Assembly (NCBI RefSeq): GCF_022163125.1 | Contig: NZ_CP091881.1 | Span: forward strand, 7,486,001-7,550,000 | Origin: Paenibacillus sp. HWE-109 | GTDB taxonomy: Bacteria; Bacillota; Bacilli; Paenibacillales; NBRC-103111 | Direction: 5' to 3' | Length of the DNA: 64,000 nucleotides | The notes under the pieces: generated by a model | Database searches by the model: none | What the model saw: the letters and a program-made list of their open reading frames with translations, nothing else | Told to the model about the DNA's origin: nothing | Made by a program: the position numbers and the translations under genes | In this document: piece by piece, positions 7,102 to 15,561 of the stretch | Layout of the letters: every line of letters begins with the position of its first letter | Numbering within the stretch: the first letter of the stretch is position 1

Positions 7102-9621
7102 ATGCTAGGACTAGTGAAGAAAATTTTTGGTGATTCCAATGAACGGGAAATTAAACGGATGCTTAAAGCGGTTGATTACATCAATGAGCTTGAGGCTACT
7201 ATTAAGCCGCTATCCGATGAAGAGTTAAGAGGCAAGACAGTTGAGTTCAGAAACCGCTTGGAAAAAGGCGAGGAACTGGATGATTTGCTGCCGGAAGCTT
7301 TTGCTGTAGTTAGAGAAGCGGGTTTGCGTGTACTGGGTAAACGTCATTATGATGTTCAACTTATCGGAGGTATGGTGCTGCATGAAGGCCGTATCGCGGA
7401 GATGAGAACAGGGGAAGGGAAAACGCTCGTTGGAACGCTCCCTGTATATTTGAACGCTTTGCTTGGCAAAGGGGTTCATGTGGTTACGGTCAATGACTAT
7501 TTGGCACAGCGGGATAGCGGCGAAATGGGCCAAATCTACGAGTTCCTTGGTTTGACGGTTGGGGTAAATCTGCATGATTTGTCTCACGAAGAGAAACAAG
7601 CTGCTTATGCTTGTGATATTACGTATGGAACGAATAACGAATATGGTTTCGACTATCTTCGTGACAACATGGTGCTTTACAAAGAACAAATGGTTCAGCG
7701 GCCGCTTTATTTTGCGGTTATCGATGAGGTTGATTCCATCCTAGTCGATGAGGCGAGAACACCGTTGATTATTTCCGGACAAGCTGCGAAGTCTACGGAT
7801 TTGTATTACGCGGCTGACCGTTTCGTGAGCACATTAAAAGTAGAAGAAGATTACACGATAGATATTAAAGTGCGCTCAGTGGCACTTACAGAAGAAGGGG
7901 TAGCGAAGGCGGAGCGAGCTTTCGGTATCGAGAACTTATTCGATCATCAGAATGTGAATATTAATCATCACGTGACCCAAGGGCTTAAAGCACGTTTCAT
8001 TATGAAACGCGATGTGGATTATGTGGTACAAGATGACGAAGTCATGATTGTTGATGAATTTACAGGCCGTATTATGACAGGCCGTCGTTATAGCGATGGG
8101 CTGCACCAGGCGATTGAAGCCAAAGAGCAGCTGCAAGTTCAGAATGAGAGCATGACGCTCGCAACGATTACGTTCCAGAACTATTTCCGGATGTACCGCA
8201 AGCTGGCGGGGATGACGGGGACAGCGAAGACGGAAGAGGAAGAGCTGAAGAAGATTTATGGTCTTGAAGTTATCATTGTTCCGACGAACCGTCCGATGAT
8301 CCGTAAGGATATGCCGGATGTGGTGTACAAGTCAGAAATGGGTAAATTCAGAGCAGTTGTTGAGCAAATCTTAGAGCGTCATAAGCTGAATCAACCGGTT
8401 CTAGTCGGTACCGTTTCAATTGAGAATTCCGAGGTCTTATCGGATATGCTCAAGAAGAAAGGTGTTCAGCACAAAGTATTGAATGCGAAGTATCATGCGG
8501 AGGAAGCTGAAATTGTAGCACGCGCAGGCCAACCGGGCTCTGTGACGATTGCGACGAACATGGCGGGCCGCGGTACGGACATTGTGCTTGGTGAAGGCGT
8601 ACATGACGCAGGCGGACTGCATATTATAGGTACAGAACGTCATGAAAGCAGACGGATCGATAACCAGCTGCGTGGACGCGCAGGCCGTCAAGGTGACCCT
8701 GGTTCTTCCCAGTTCTACCTCTCCCTAGAGGATGAACTGATGAAACGCTTTGGCGCGGAAAATATCATGGCGATGATGGACCGCCTCGGGATGGAAGAAG
8801 ATCAGCCGATCGAGAGCAAATTAATTTCCCGCGCAGTAGAATCGGCGCAAAAACGCGTAGAGGGCAACAACTTCGACGTACGTAAAGTCGTTCTGCAATA
8901 CGATGATGTAATGAATCAACAGCGTGGTATTATCTATAAACAACGTCGCGAGCTTCTGGAGTCCGACAACATTCGTGAAGTCATCGAAGGTATGATTACT
9001 TCTGTGATTGAGCGCGTGGTGAAAGCGCACTGTCCGGAGGAGCAGATTCCGGAAGAGTGGGAAATTCAAGAAGTGGCTAACTTCGTGAACAACAATTTGC
9101 TGCATGATGATGCACAAATTACGGATCAAGATCTGTGGGGCAAAGAGCAAGAAGAGATTATTGAATTTATTCAAGCTCTTGTCAGCAAACGATACGATGA
9201 GCGTGAAGAAGAAATCGGCGCTGAATTCATGCGTGAATTCGAGAAGGTTGTCGCTCTTCGTGCGGTAGACAGCAAATGGATGGATCATATTGATGCCATG
9301 GATCAGCTTCGCCAAGGTATCCACCTTCGTGCATACGGCGGTACGGATCCGCTTCGTGAATACCAATTTGAAGGCTTCGAAATGTTCCAGGAGATGATTG
9401 ACAACATCCGCGAAGAAGTCGCGATGTACATCATGAAAGCTCACGTTCAAAGCAACCTGGAGCGCCAAGCGGTAGCCGAAGGTCAAGCGGTGGATACGAA
9501 GAACGAAGCTGGCGGCAAGAAACCATTGGTGCGCGGCGAAGAGCAGCGTATCGGGCGCAATGACCCATGTCCTTGCGGCAGCGGGAAGAAGTTCAAACAG
9601 TGCCATGGCCAAGGCAGCTAA
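7102..9621 (+). CDS. secA: Preprotein translocase ATPase SecA
   Basis: The motor ATPase that drives proteins through SecYEG. The 839-residue protein starts MLGLVKKIFGDSNEREIKRM. Walker A is MRTGEGKT (about 101-108) and Walker B is VIDEVDSILVDEARTPL (about 205-222). The second ATPase half contains TNMAGRGTDI and QLRGRAGRQGDPG. The C-terminus is a zinc-binding tail, RNDPCPCGSGKKFKQCHG. ATG 7102 follows GAAAGGGG; a longer frame opening at 7057 has no good ribosome binding site. The gene is full length. prfB starts 69 bp downstream and is probably cotranscribed, as in Bacillus. Confidence 0.97.
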   Translation: MLGLVKKIFGDSNEREIKRMLKAVDYINELEATIKPLSDEELRGKTVEFRNRLEKGEELDDLLPEAFAVVREAGLRVLGKRHYDVQLIGGMVLHEGRIAEMRTGEGKTLVGTLPVYLNALLGKGVHVVTVNDYLAQRDSGEMGQIYEFLGLTVGVNLHDLSHEEKQAAYACDITYGTNNEYGFDYLRDNMVLYKEQMVQRPLYFAVIDEVDSILVDEARTPLIISGQAAKSTDLYYAADRFVSTLKVEEDYTIDIKVRSVALTEEGVAKAERAFGIENLFDHQNVNINHHVTQGLKARFIMKRDVDYVVQDDEVMIVDEFTGRIMTGRRYSDGLHQAIEAKEQLQVQNESMTLATITFQNYFRMYRKLAGMTGTAKTEEEELKKIYGLEVIIVPTNRPMIRKDMPDVVYKSEMGKFRAVVEQILERHKLNQPVLVGTVSIENSEVLSDMLKKKGVQHKVLNAKYHAEEAEIVARAGQPGSVTIATNMAGRGTDIVLGEGVHDAGGLHIIGTERHESRRIDNQLRGRAGRQGDPGSSQFYLSLEDELMKRFGAENIMAMMDRLGMEEDQPIESKLISRAVESAQKRVEGNNFDVRKVVLQYDDVMNQQRGIIYKQRRELLESDNIREVIEGMITSVIERVVKAHCPEEQIPEEWEIQEVANFVNNNLLHDDAQITDQDLWGKEQEEIIEFIQALVSKRYDEREEEIGAEFMREFEKVVALRAVDSKWMDHIDAMDQLRQGIHLRAYGGTDPLREYQFEGFEMFQEMIDNIREEVAMYIMKAHVQSNLERQAVAEGQAVDTKNEAGGKKPLVRGEEQRIGRNDPCPCGSGKKFKQCHGQGS

Positions 9622-9690
9622 GCAGGATTACCGGGCTGCGGCTAATTAACCCGAATTGTAGGGGCACAAGAGAATAAAGAGGTGTAAGAC

Positions 9691-10810
9691 ATGCTGGAAC
9701 CAGAAGTAAAACAAGACTTGAGAGAAACAGCGAAGCGACTAACCGAATTACGGGGGTCTCTTTGACTTAGATCATAAGTTGGAAGCGATCGGTGATTTTG
9801 AGGAAAAAATGGGGGCGCCGGACTTCTGGGACGATAACGAACGTGCCCAGAAGACCATCGCCGACCTCAACGTCATCAAAAGTGTCGTTGATGAATTCAA
9901 TGGCTTCTCGAACGCGTTCGATGACCTGCAGGTCATGGTCGAGCTCGAGGAAGAGGAAGCCGATGCGGGGTTGGCGGCCGACATTGAGGATGGCATCGCC
10001 GCACTTAAGAAGAAGCTCGAAACGTTCGAGCTTGGTTTATTGCTGAATCAGCCGTATGACCGGCTGAATGCTATTCTTGAGCTGCATCCCGGTGCCGGCG
10101 GCACCGAGTCGCAGGACTGGGCGGAGATGCTGCTGCGCATGTACCGCCGCTGGGCGGAGAAGCGGGGCTACAAAGTCGAGGTCCTCGACTATTTGCCCGG
10201 CGACGAAGCCGGCGTGAAAAGCGTCACGCTGCAGATCACAGGCTTCAACGCCTACGGCTATTTGAAGGCGGAGAAGGGCGTGCATCGGCTCGTCCGCATC
10301 TCGCCGTTCGATGCCTCAGGAAGGCGTCACACGTCCTTCGTGTCGTGCGACATCATGCCGGAGATTGAGGACGATACAGAGGTTGAGATCCGCACCGAGG
10401 ATCTCAAAATCGATACGTATCGTGCCAGCGGCGCCGGCGGTCAGCACATCAACACCACGGATTCGGCCGTGCGGATTACGCACATGCCAACCGGTGTCGT
10501 GGTGAGCTGTCAGCAAGAGCGCTCGCAGATCAAGAACCGCGAGAAAGCGATGAAAATGCTCCGCTCCAAGCTGTATGAGAAGAAGATCGAAGCGAACTTA
10601 AAGCATCTGGCTGAGATTCGCGGCGAGCAATCTGACATTGGCTGGGGCAGCCAAATTCGTTCCTATGTGTTTCATCCCTATAGCATGGTCAAAGATCACA
10701 GAACTTCGGCGGAGACAGGTAATGTAGGCGCGGTAATGGATGGAGATCTCGATACGTTCATTGATGCTTATCTACGTCATCAGATTCGGAAGCCGGATAG
10801 TGAAGTGTAG
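9691..10810 (+). CDS. prfB: Peptide chain release factor 2, made by programmed +1 frameshift
   Basis: RF2 recognises UGA and UAA stop codons. The gene is read in two frames: 24 codons from ATG 9691, an in-frame TGA at 9763-9765, then a +1 shift to GAC at 9764 and 348 further codons, giving 372 residues. Landmarks after the shift are the anticodon-like motif SPF in VRISPFDASGRRH and the catalytic GGQ in GAGGQHINTTDSAVRITH. The ribosome binding site is AAAGAGGTG. The frameshift autoregulates synthesis: low RF2 lets ribosomes pause and slip at the UGA. An annotation starting only at 9779 would miss the true N-terminus. Confidence 0.96.
9750..9766 (+). promoter_or_regulatory. prfB: RF2 programmed +1 frameshift site
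   Basis: The classical RF2 signal is present: a Shine-Dalgarno-like CGGGGGT, followed three bases later by the slippery CTT TGA C. The P-site Leu tRNA slips from CTT to TTT so that TGA is bypassed and GAC is read. Confidence 0.95.
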
Positions 10811-10873
10811 TTGGAACAGGGCGCATTGTGTTGCGCTCAGGAAAACTGCGCATACCTGAAGCCATAGACGATC

Positions 10874-10904
10874 ATCCTACACCTTAGAAGGTGTAGGATT
10901 TTTT
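10874..10904 (+). terminator. Intrinsic terminator after prfB
   Basis: A perfect 10-bp stem, ATCCTACACC/GGTGTAGGAT, with a 6-base loop and a TTTTT tail. Confidence 0.9.
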
Positions 10905-10922
10905 GTGAGAGGAGGGCTGCTC

Positions 10923-11792
10923 GTGCCCAGAAAAGAACCGAGGATACGGATCGGAAGTCCTTCCCATACCGTATTGGAATATACGTTATTAGTTATTGGC
11001 TCGCTTATCATGGCTGCGAGTTTTAATAGTTTCTTGAATCCAAATCAGATTGCCACTGGAGGGGTTTCGGGGATTTCAACCATCGTGCAGCATATGACGA
11101 ATCTGAACCCTGCGATCACACAGTGGGCATTAAATATACCCATTTTCCTATTGGCGCTGTGGTTGCTGGGTGGGCAGTTTGGGGTGAAGGCTGCGGTTGG
11201 ATCGGTTATTTTTCCACTATGCGTGCTTGTTACCAGCCATCTAGGTGTGCCTACGGAGAATCCTTTATTAGCGGCCGTCTATGGAGGGATGGGAGTCGGA
11301 CTTGGGTTAGGCATCGTTTTTCGCGGACGGGGTTCGACGGGTGGATTGGGTTTGGCTGCTCAAATCCTCCATAAATACTCCGGTTTAAGCCTAGGTTTTT
11401 CAGTAGCCGTTTTTGATGGTTTAGTCATTATAAGCTCAGCTTTGATTTTCACACCGGAGAATGCGCTTTATGGCATGATCGGTTTGTTTGTCACAACGAA
11501 AACGATAGATGTCGTACAACTAGGCTTCAACTATGCCAAAGTAGCCTTTATCATTTCGGATCATACGGAGGCTATTCGCAAAGCGATTTTATATGATTTG
11601 GATCGGGGACTTACCGAGTTGAATGGATCGGGAGGATTCACAGGGGAATCCCGCACGGTTATGATGGTGGTCGTGAAACAGAACGAGGTTAGCCGTTTGA
11701 AAACATTAGTGCAATCGGTGGACCCGCAAGCTTTTGTCATTTTGAGTGAAACGAATGAGGTGCTGGGCGAGGGTTTCAAGAGACATGCCTAG
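10923..11792 (+). CDS. YitT family membrane protein (DUF161/DUF2179)
   Basis: A 289-residue integral membrane protein. Five to six hydrophobic segments lie between about residues 20 and 200, including TLLVIGSLIMAASFNSFL with the family pattern NPNQIATGGVSGI. A cytoplasmic C-terminal DUF2179 domain follows (about 205-285), with LTELNGSGGFTGESRTVMM and VILSETNEVLGEGF. The family has no firmly established transport substrate. GTG 10923 is preferred because GGAGGG lies 7 bases before it. The gene is flanked by terminators on both sides and so is transcribed alone. Confidence 0.87.
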   Translation: MPRKEPRIRIGSPSHTVLEYTLLVIGSLIMAASFNSFLNPNQIATGGVSGISTIVQHMTNLNPAITQWALNIPIFLLALWLLGGQFGVKAAVGSVIFPLCVLVTSHLGVPTENPLLAAVYGGMGVGLGLGIVFRGRGSTGGLGLAAQILHKYSGLSLGFSVAVFDGLVIISSALIFTPENALYGMIGLFVTTKTIDVVQLGFNYAKVAFIISDHTEAIRKAILYDLDRGLTELNGSGGFTGESRTVMMVVVKQNEVSRLKTLVQSVDPQAFVILSETNEVLGEGFKRHA

Positions 11793-11810
11793 CTTAGGGA
11801 ATAGTGGAGG

Positions 11811-11839
11811 AAAGCCGCACTCGAGTGCGGCTTTTTTTT
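11811..11839 (+). terminator. Intrinsic terminator after the YitT-family gene
   Basis: A near-perfect palindrome of 10-11 bp per arm (AAGCCGCACTC/GAGTGCGGCTT) followed by eight T. Confidence 0.9.
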
Positions 11840-11874
11840 GGATTGGGGGAAGCGACGGGGGATCGGGTGTGTTT

Positions 11875-11954
11875 TGTGTATAACTATACTCAATTGCAAA
11901 TAACTTGTGGGCAAATTGTGGATAAGCTGTGGATAAGGCTAATAGTTACCCACA
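11875..11954 (+). promoter_or_regulatory. Phased DnaA-box cluster upstream of argC
   Basis: In the 482-bp gap before argC, TGTGTATAA (11875-11883), TGTGGATAA (11917-11925) and TGTGGATAA (11928-11936) match the DnaA box perfectly. TGTGGGCAA (11906-11914) matches 7 of 9 and TTACCCACA (11946-11954, opposite strand) 8 of 9. The boxes at 11906, 11917 and 11928 are spaced exactly 11 bp apart, so they lie on one face of the helix. The rest of the gap, to the argC promoter, is AT-rich and shows no gene. Confidence 0.6.
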
Positions 11955-12208
11955 TTCGAGCCAAATCGTCTAGCTCACATAGACAAAATTTGCTTGTTTA
12001 CTGCTCGTTTTGGGATAATAGAAGCAATCCGTAATATGACGCTGTTTTCGAGGTTTTTTTATGCAATTGATGCGTGAATTTGATGCATATTATGTATATT
12101 TCTGCGGAGATAACCGGTTTGCGCAGGACTTTGCGATAAATCCAAAAAGTCCTTGAAAAGACGTGATAAAAAACCGATTTATTGTCAAAAAACGCACGAA
12201 AAAATTGA

Positions 12209-12243
12209 TTGAGTTATTATGTATACGACTGTATAATAATACA
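12209..12243 (+). promoter_or_regulatory. argC promoter with overlapping ARG-box-like operator
   Basis: TTGAGT (12209-12214) and TATAAT (12232-12237) are spaced 17 bp. The palindrome TGTATAATAATACA (12230-12243) covers the -10 and resembles the ArgR/AhrC ARG box, with TGTAT/ATACA half-sites. Binding there would block RNA polymerase when arginine is abundant. The operator assignment is inferred from the motif and from the downstream genes. Confidence 0.6.
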
Positions 12244-12274
12244 TATATTTTGAGGACGTCTGGGGGAAATTCAA

Positions 12275-13324
12275 ATGAGTCATGGCATAAGAGCGGCTAT
12301 TATTGGCGCCACAGGGTACGGTGGTGCAGAGTTAATTCGTTTATTGCAGGCGCACCCGTTAGTTCAAGTAACTTCGGTGATCTCGACTTCGAATGCCGGA
12401 GCACCGCTTGCGGAGCATTTTCCACATTTGCAGGAAATCGTTCTGGATGTGCTTGATGTATTGGATGTTGACCTTATCGCAGGTAAAGCAGATGTTGTTT
12501 TCCTGGCAACGCCAGCGGGTGTGAGTGCAGAGCTTTCACCGAAATTATTGGCAGCTGGATTGAAAGTGATCGATATTTCCGGAGATTTGAGATTGAAGTC
12601 GTCTGCGGATTATGAGAAATGGTACAAAAAACCGGCTGCTTCCGAAGAGGCGCTGGCTCGTTCGATCTACGGTCTGTCCGAAGTGTTCGGAGACGAAGTG
12701 AAAGGGAGCGATCTGATCGCGAACCCTGGTTGTTATCCAACAGCTACGCTGCTTGGTCTGGTACCTGCTGTTGCAGCGGGTTGGATCGACCCTTCAACGA
12801 TTATTATTGATGCTAAATCCGGCGTTTCCGGTTCTGGCCGAGGCGTGAGTTTGGGTGTTCATTATTCCGAAGTGAATGAGAATTTAACCGCATATAAAGT
12901 GAATAAACATCAGCATATTCCGGAAATTGAGCAAGCGCTTAGTCGGATTGCCGGCAAGCCGGTGATTACGACGTTCACCACGCACCTTGTGCCGATGACT
13001 CGTGGAATTATGGCTACGATGTATGCCTCTGTGAATGGGGAGCATACGCTGGAAGATTTCGTAGAGCTGTATAGCCAGTATTATGAAGGCAGGAAGTTTG
13101 TGCGTATTCGCAAGAATGGCAAACTGCCTTCTACGAAAGAAGTTTTCGGCTCGAATTATTGTGACATCGGTTTTGCTGTGGATGAACGTACAGGACGTGT
13201 GACCATTGTTTCGGTCATTGATAATGTGGTGAAAGGCGCCGCAGGTCAGGCGATTCAGAACTTAAATATTATGCAGGGCTGGGACGAAACGACAGGGCTG
13301 TTGTTCGCACCGGTGTATCCATAA
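12275..13324 (+). CDS. argC: N-acetyl-gamma-glutamyl-phosphate reductase
   Basis: ArgC reduces N-acetylglutamyl-phosphate to the semialdehyde with NADPH, the third step of ornithine synthesis. The 349-residue protein has the NADP loop IIGATGYGGAELIRLL, a SGDLRLKS segment and the active-site Cys153 in NPGCYPTA. A HQHIPEIEQAL motif and THLVPMTRGI lie further on. The gene leads the arg cluster, 32 bases after an ARG-box-like operator. A small oddity is a triple LDV repeat at about residues 57-65, from tandem GATGT-type codons. Confidence 0.96.
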   Translation: MSHGIRAAIIGATGYGGAELIRLLQAHPLVQVTSVISTSNAGAPLAEHFPHLQEIVLDVLDVLDVDLIAGKADVVFLATPAGVSAELSPKLLAAGLKVIDISGDLRLKSSADYEKWYKKPAASEEALARSIYGLSEVFGDEVKGSDLIANPGCYPTATLLGLVPAVAAGWIDPSTIIIDAKSGVSGSGRGVSLGVHYSEVNENLTAYKVNKHQHIPEIEQALSRIAGKPVITTFTTHLVPMTRGIMATMYASVNGEHTLEDFVELYSQYYEGRKFVRIRKNGKLPSTKEVFGSNYCDIGFAVDERTGRVTIVSVIDNVVKGAAGQAIQNLNIMQGWDETTGLLFAPVYP

Positions 13325-13354
13325 CGCGAAGATGAGGATAGGTGAAGAACGAAC

Positions 13355-14581
13355 ATGCTAGAGCAAGGTAGCTTTACTGTCGTGCCAGAGGGCACGGTTA
13401 CGACGCCGAAAGGCTTTCGTGCAGGCGGTCTGCACTGTGGATTGAAGAAGACGGAGCGCTATGATTTGGGCGCAATCGTCTGTGAAGTGCCAGCAGCGGC
13501 GGCGGGCGTGTACACGCTGAATGCATTCCAGGCGGCGCCGCTTCGCGTGACGCAAGAAAGCATCGCGCACAGCGGTAAGCTGCAGGCGATGATCGTCAAC
13601 AGCGGCAACGCCAATGCGTGCACCGGCGAGCAAGGCGAGCAGGACGCGCGCGCGATGCGAGCCGCCAGCGCGAAGGCGCTAGGCGTGGCGGAACATCACG
13701 TCGGCGTGACGAGCACAGGCGTCATCGGCGAGTTATTGCCGATGGGCAAGGTGCTCAGCGGCATCGAGCAGCTGCCGGGCCGTGTGAAAGCAGACGGCGG
13801 CGAAGACTTCTGCCAATCGATCCTGACAACGGATCTTACGCAGAAGATGACGTGTGTCCGTGTTGTGGTAGGCGGCAAGGAAGTCCATATTGCCGGGGCA
13901 GCCAAGGGTTCGGGGATGATTCACCCGAACATGGCGACGATGCTCGGTTTCATGACAACCGACGCGCCGATTGAGAGCGTACACCTGCAGCAATTGCTGA
14001 GCAGGATTACGGACAGCACCTTCAACATGATCACCGTTGACGGAGATACTAGCACCAACGACATGGTCGTGGTGATGGCTAGCGGGCTGGCCGGCGGCGA
14101 AGCTTTGAATCCGGAGCATCCGGATTGGGAAGCGTTCGCGGCAGGGTTCCAGTACGTTGGCGAATACCTCGCCAAAGCGATTGCGCGCGACGGCGAAGGC
14201 GCGACGAAGCTGATCGAGACGACGGTAGTCGGCGCGGAGAGCGATGAGGCGGCTCGCAAGATCGTCAAGTCGATCATCGGATCTAGCCTGGTGAAGTCGG
14301 CTGTATACGGAGCTGACGCCAACTGGGGTCGGATCATTGCTGCTGTCGGTTACTCCGGCCAGCCGGTGAACGTAAACACGGTCGATATTCGTCTTGGCGA
14401 TATCGCGGTGTTGGAGCAGTCTCGTCCAGTGAAGTTTGACGAGGAAGCGGCGCTTGTTTATTTGAAAACAGATACGATTCAAATTCACGTGAATTTGCAT
14501 ATGGGCACTGGCAAGGCAACAGGCTGGGGCTGCGATTTGACATATGATTATGTGCGGATCAATGCGGCTTATCGCACATAA
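13355..14581 (+). CDS. argJ: Bifunctional ornithine acetyltransferase / N-acetylglutamate synthase
   Basis: ArgJ recycles the acetyl group from N-acetylornithine to glutamate and, in bifunctional forms, also makes N-acetylglutamate from acetyl-CoA. This gives the cyclic arginine pathway. The 408-residue precursor cleaves itself before Thr195 in HPNMATMLGFMTTDA, where the Thr is the catalytic nucleophile. VNSGNANACTG and DGDTSTNDMVVVMASG are family motifs. No argA or argE is needed when ArgJ is present. The middle of the gene is distinctly GC-rich relative to its ends. It starts 30 bp after argC. Confidence 0.95.
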   Translation: MLEQGSFTVVPEGTVTTPKGFRAGGLHCGLKKTERYDLGAIVCEVPAAAAGVYTLNAFQAAPLRVTQESIAHSGKLQAMIVNSGNANACTGEQGEQDARAMRAASAKALGVAEHHVGVTSTGVIGELLPMGKVLSGIEQLPGRVKADGGEDFCQSILTTDLTQKMTCVRVVVGGKEVHIAGAAKGSGMIHPNMATMLGFMTTDAPIESVHLQQLLSRITDSTFNMITVDGDTSTNDMVVVMASGLAGGEALNPEHPDWEAFAAGFQYVGEYLAKAIARDGEGATKLIETTVVGAESDEAARKIVKSIIGSSLVKSAVYGADANWGRIIAAVGYSGQPVNVNTVDIRLGDIAVLEQSRPVKFDEEAALVYLKTDTIQIHVNLHMGTGKATGWGCDLTYDYVRINAAYRT

Positions 14582-14605
14582 GAAAGCAAAGGGGAACGAA
14601 CGGCT

Positions 14606-15397
14606 GTGAAGAACAATTGTTTTGTGATGAAGTGCGGCGGGAGCACGCTTGCGGCTTTGCCGTCCAGCTTTTTTGAAGATATGCGTCAGCTTCAAGAGGA
14701 AGGCATCGTGACTGTCATCGTACACGGCGGCGGACCTGCCATCTCGGAGACGCTGGGGAAGCTCGGCATTGAGTCTGGATTCGTGAACGGTCTGCGGGTG
14801 ACGAGTGAAGCGGTGTTGGACGTTGTGGAGATGGTGCTTTCCGGCCAGATCAATAAGGAAATTGTCCGCCGCATTCAATTGACGGGTGCAGCAGCGCTCG
14901 GGTTGTCCGGTGTAGATGGACATTTGATCGAAGCGAAGCCGGTGGCGAATAGTCACGAGGTAGGTCTGGTTGGCGATGTAACCAAGGTTAACGCTGAATT
15001 GATTCAGGGAATCGTGAATATGGGCTATATACCTGTCATTGCACCGGTGGGACTTGGCGCAGATGGCGGGCAGCGTTACAACATCAATGCGGATACGGCA
15101 GCTGGAGCTGTTGCATCTCATCTCGGTGTTGAGCAGATGGTTGTTGTGACAGACGTTCCAGGCATCATGAAGACGGTGGACGGCGAGAAGCAGGTGCTGC
15201 CGGTTGTAAGTGTAGCAGAGATTGAAGACATGATCGTAAGCGGTGAGATCTACGGGGGCATGATCCCTAAGGTCCGTGCAGCGATTGCTTGTATACAGGG
15301 TAAGGTGCAGGAAGTTGTTATCGTGAATGGTTCTGAGCCGAATGTGCTGAGCAAAGTGCTGAAAGGCACCGGTATTGGTACACGGATTGTGCGTTAG
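14606..15397 (+). CDS. argB: Acetylglutamate kinase
   Basis: ArgB phosphorylates N-acetylglutamate, the second step of the acetylated ornithine pathway. The 263-residue amino-acid-kinase fold protein has FVMKCGGS at the N-terminus (phosphate binding), IVHGGGPAISETL, a GLSGVDGHLI segment, INADTAAGAVASHL, and GMIPKVRAAI near the end. The start is GTG 14606 after AAAGGGG. It is short like the arginine-insensitive type, without the N-terminal extension of feedback-inhibited forms, though this should be tested. It lies 24 bp after argJ. Confidence 0.95.
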   Translation: MKNNCFVMKCGGSTLAALPSSFFEDMRQLQEEGIVTVIVHGGGPAISETLGKLGIESGFVNGLRVTSEAVLDVVEMVLSGQINKEIVRRIQLTGAAALGLSGVDGHLIEAKPVANSHEVGLVGDVTKVNAELIQGIVNMGYIPVIAPVGLGADGGQRYNINADTAAGAVASHLGVEQMVVVTDVPGIMKTVDGEKQVLPVVSVAEIEDMIVSGEIYGGMIPKVRAAIACIQGKVQEVVIVNGSEPNVLSKVLKGTGIGTRIVR

Positions 15398-15408
15398 CAT
15401 GATTTACG

Positions 15409-15440
15409 CGCTTAAAGTGTGCGAATCCACGCTTTAAGCG
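15409..15440 (+). other. Stable hairpin between argB and argD
   Basis: A 9-bp perfect stem, CGCTTAAAG/CTTTAAGCG, extended inward by GTG/CAC. No T-run follows, so it is not a normal terminator. A second small hairpin, CGCAC/GTGCG, lies at 15517-15530 just before the argD ribosome binding site. Possible roles are mRNA processing or partial attenuation. Confidence 0.5.
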
Positions 15441-15561
15441 GTATGCGAGAAGCCGTAAGGCTGATGAAATAGCAGCAATTATCTATAGGACATCACTTAA
15501 AGAATCGTAATCAATACGCACAAAAGTGCGCATTGGAATAACCACTAAGGAGGGAATGTAC

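Noticed and set aside
8821..9612. 263-codon minus-strand frame
   Set aside because: Shadow of the secA 3' half; no start signal and no recognisable domain.
13733..15400. Long 555-codon open frame on the minus strand
   Set aside because: It is antisense to argJ and argB, is rich in His, Arg and Cys, has no ribosome binding site, and is a shadow of GC-rich codon use.
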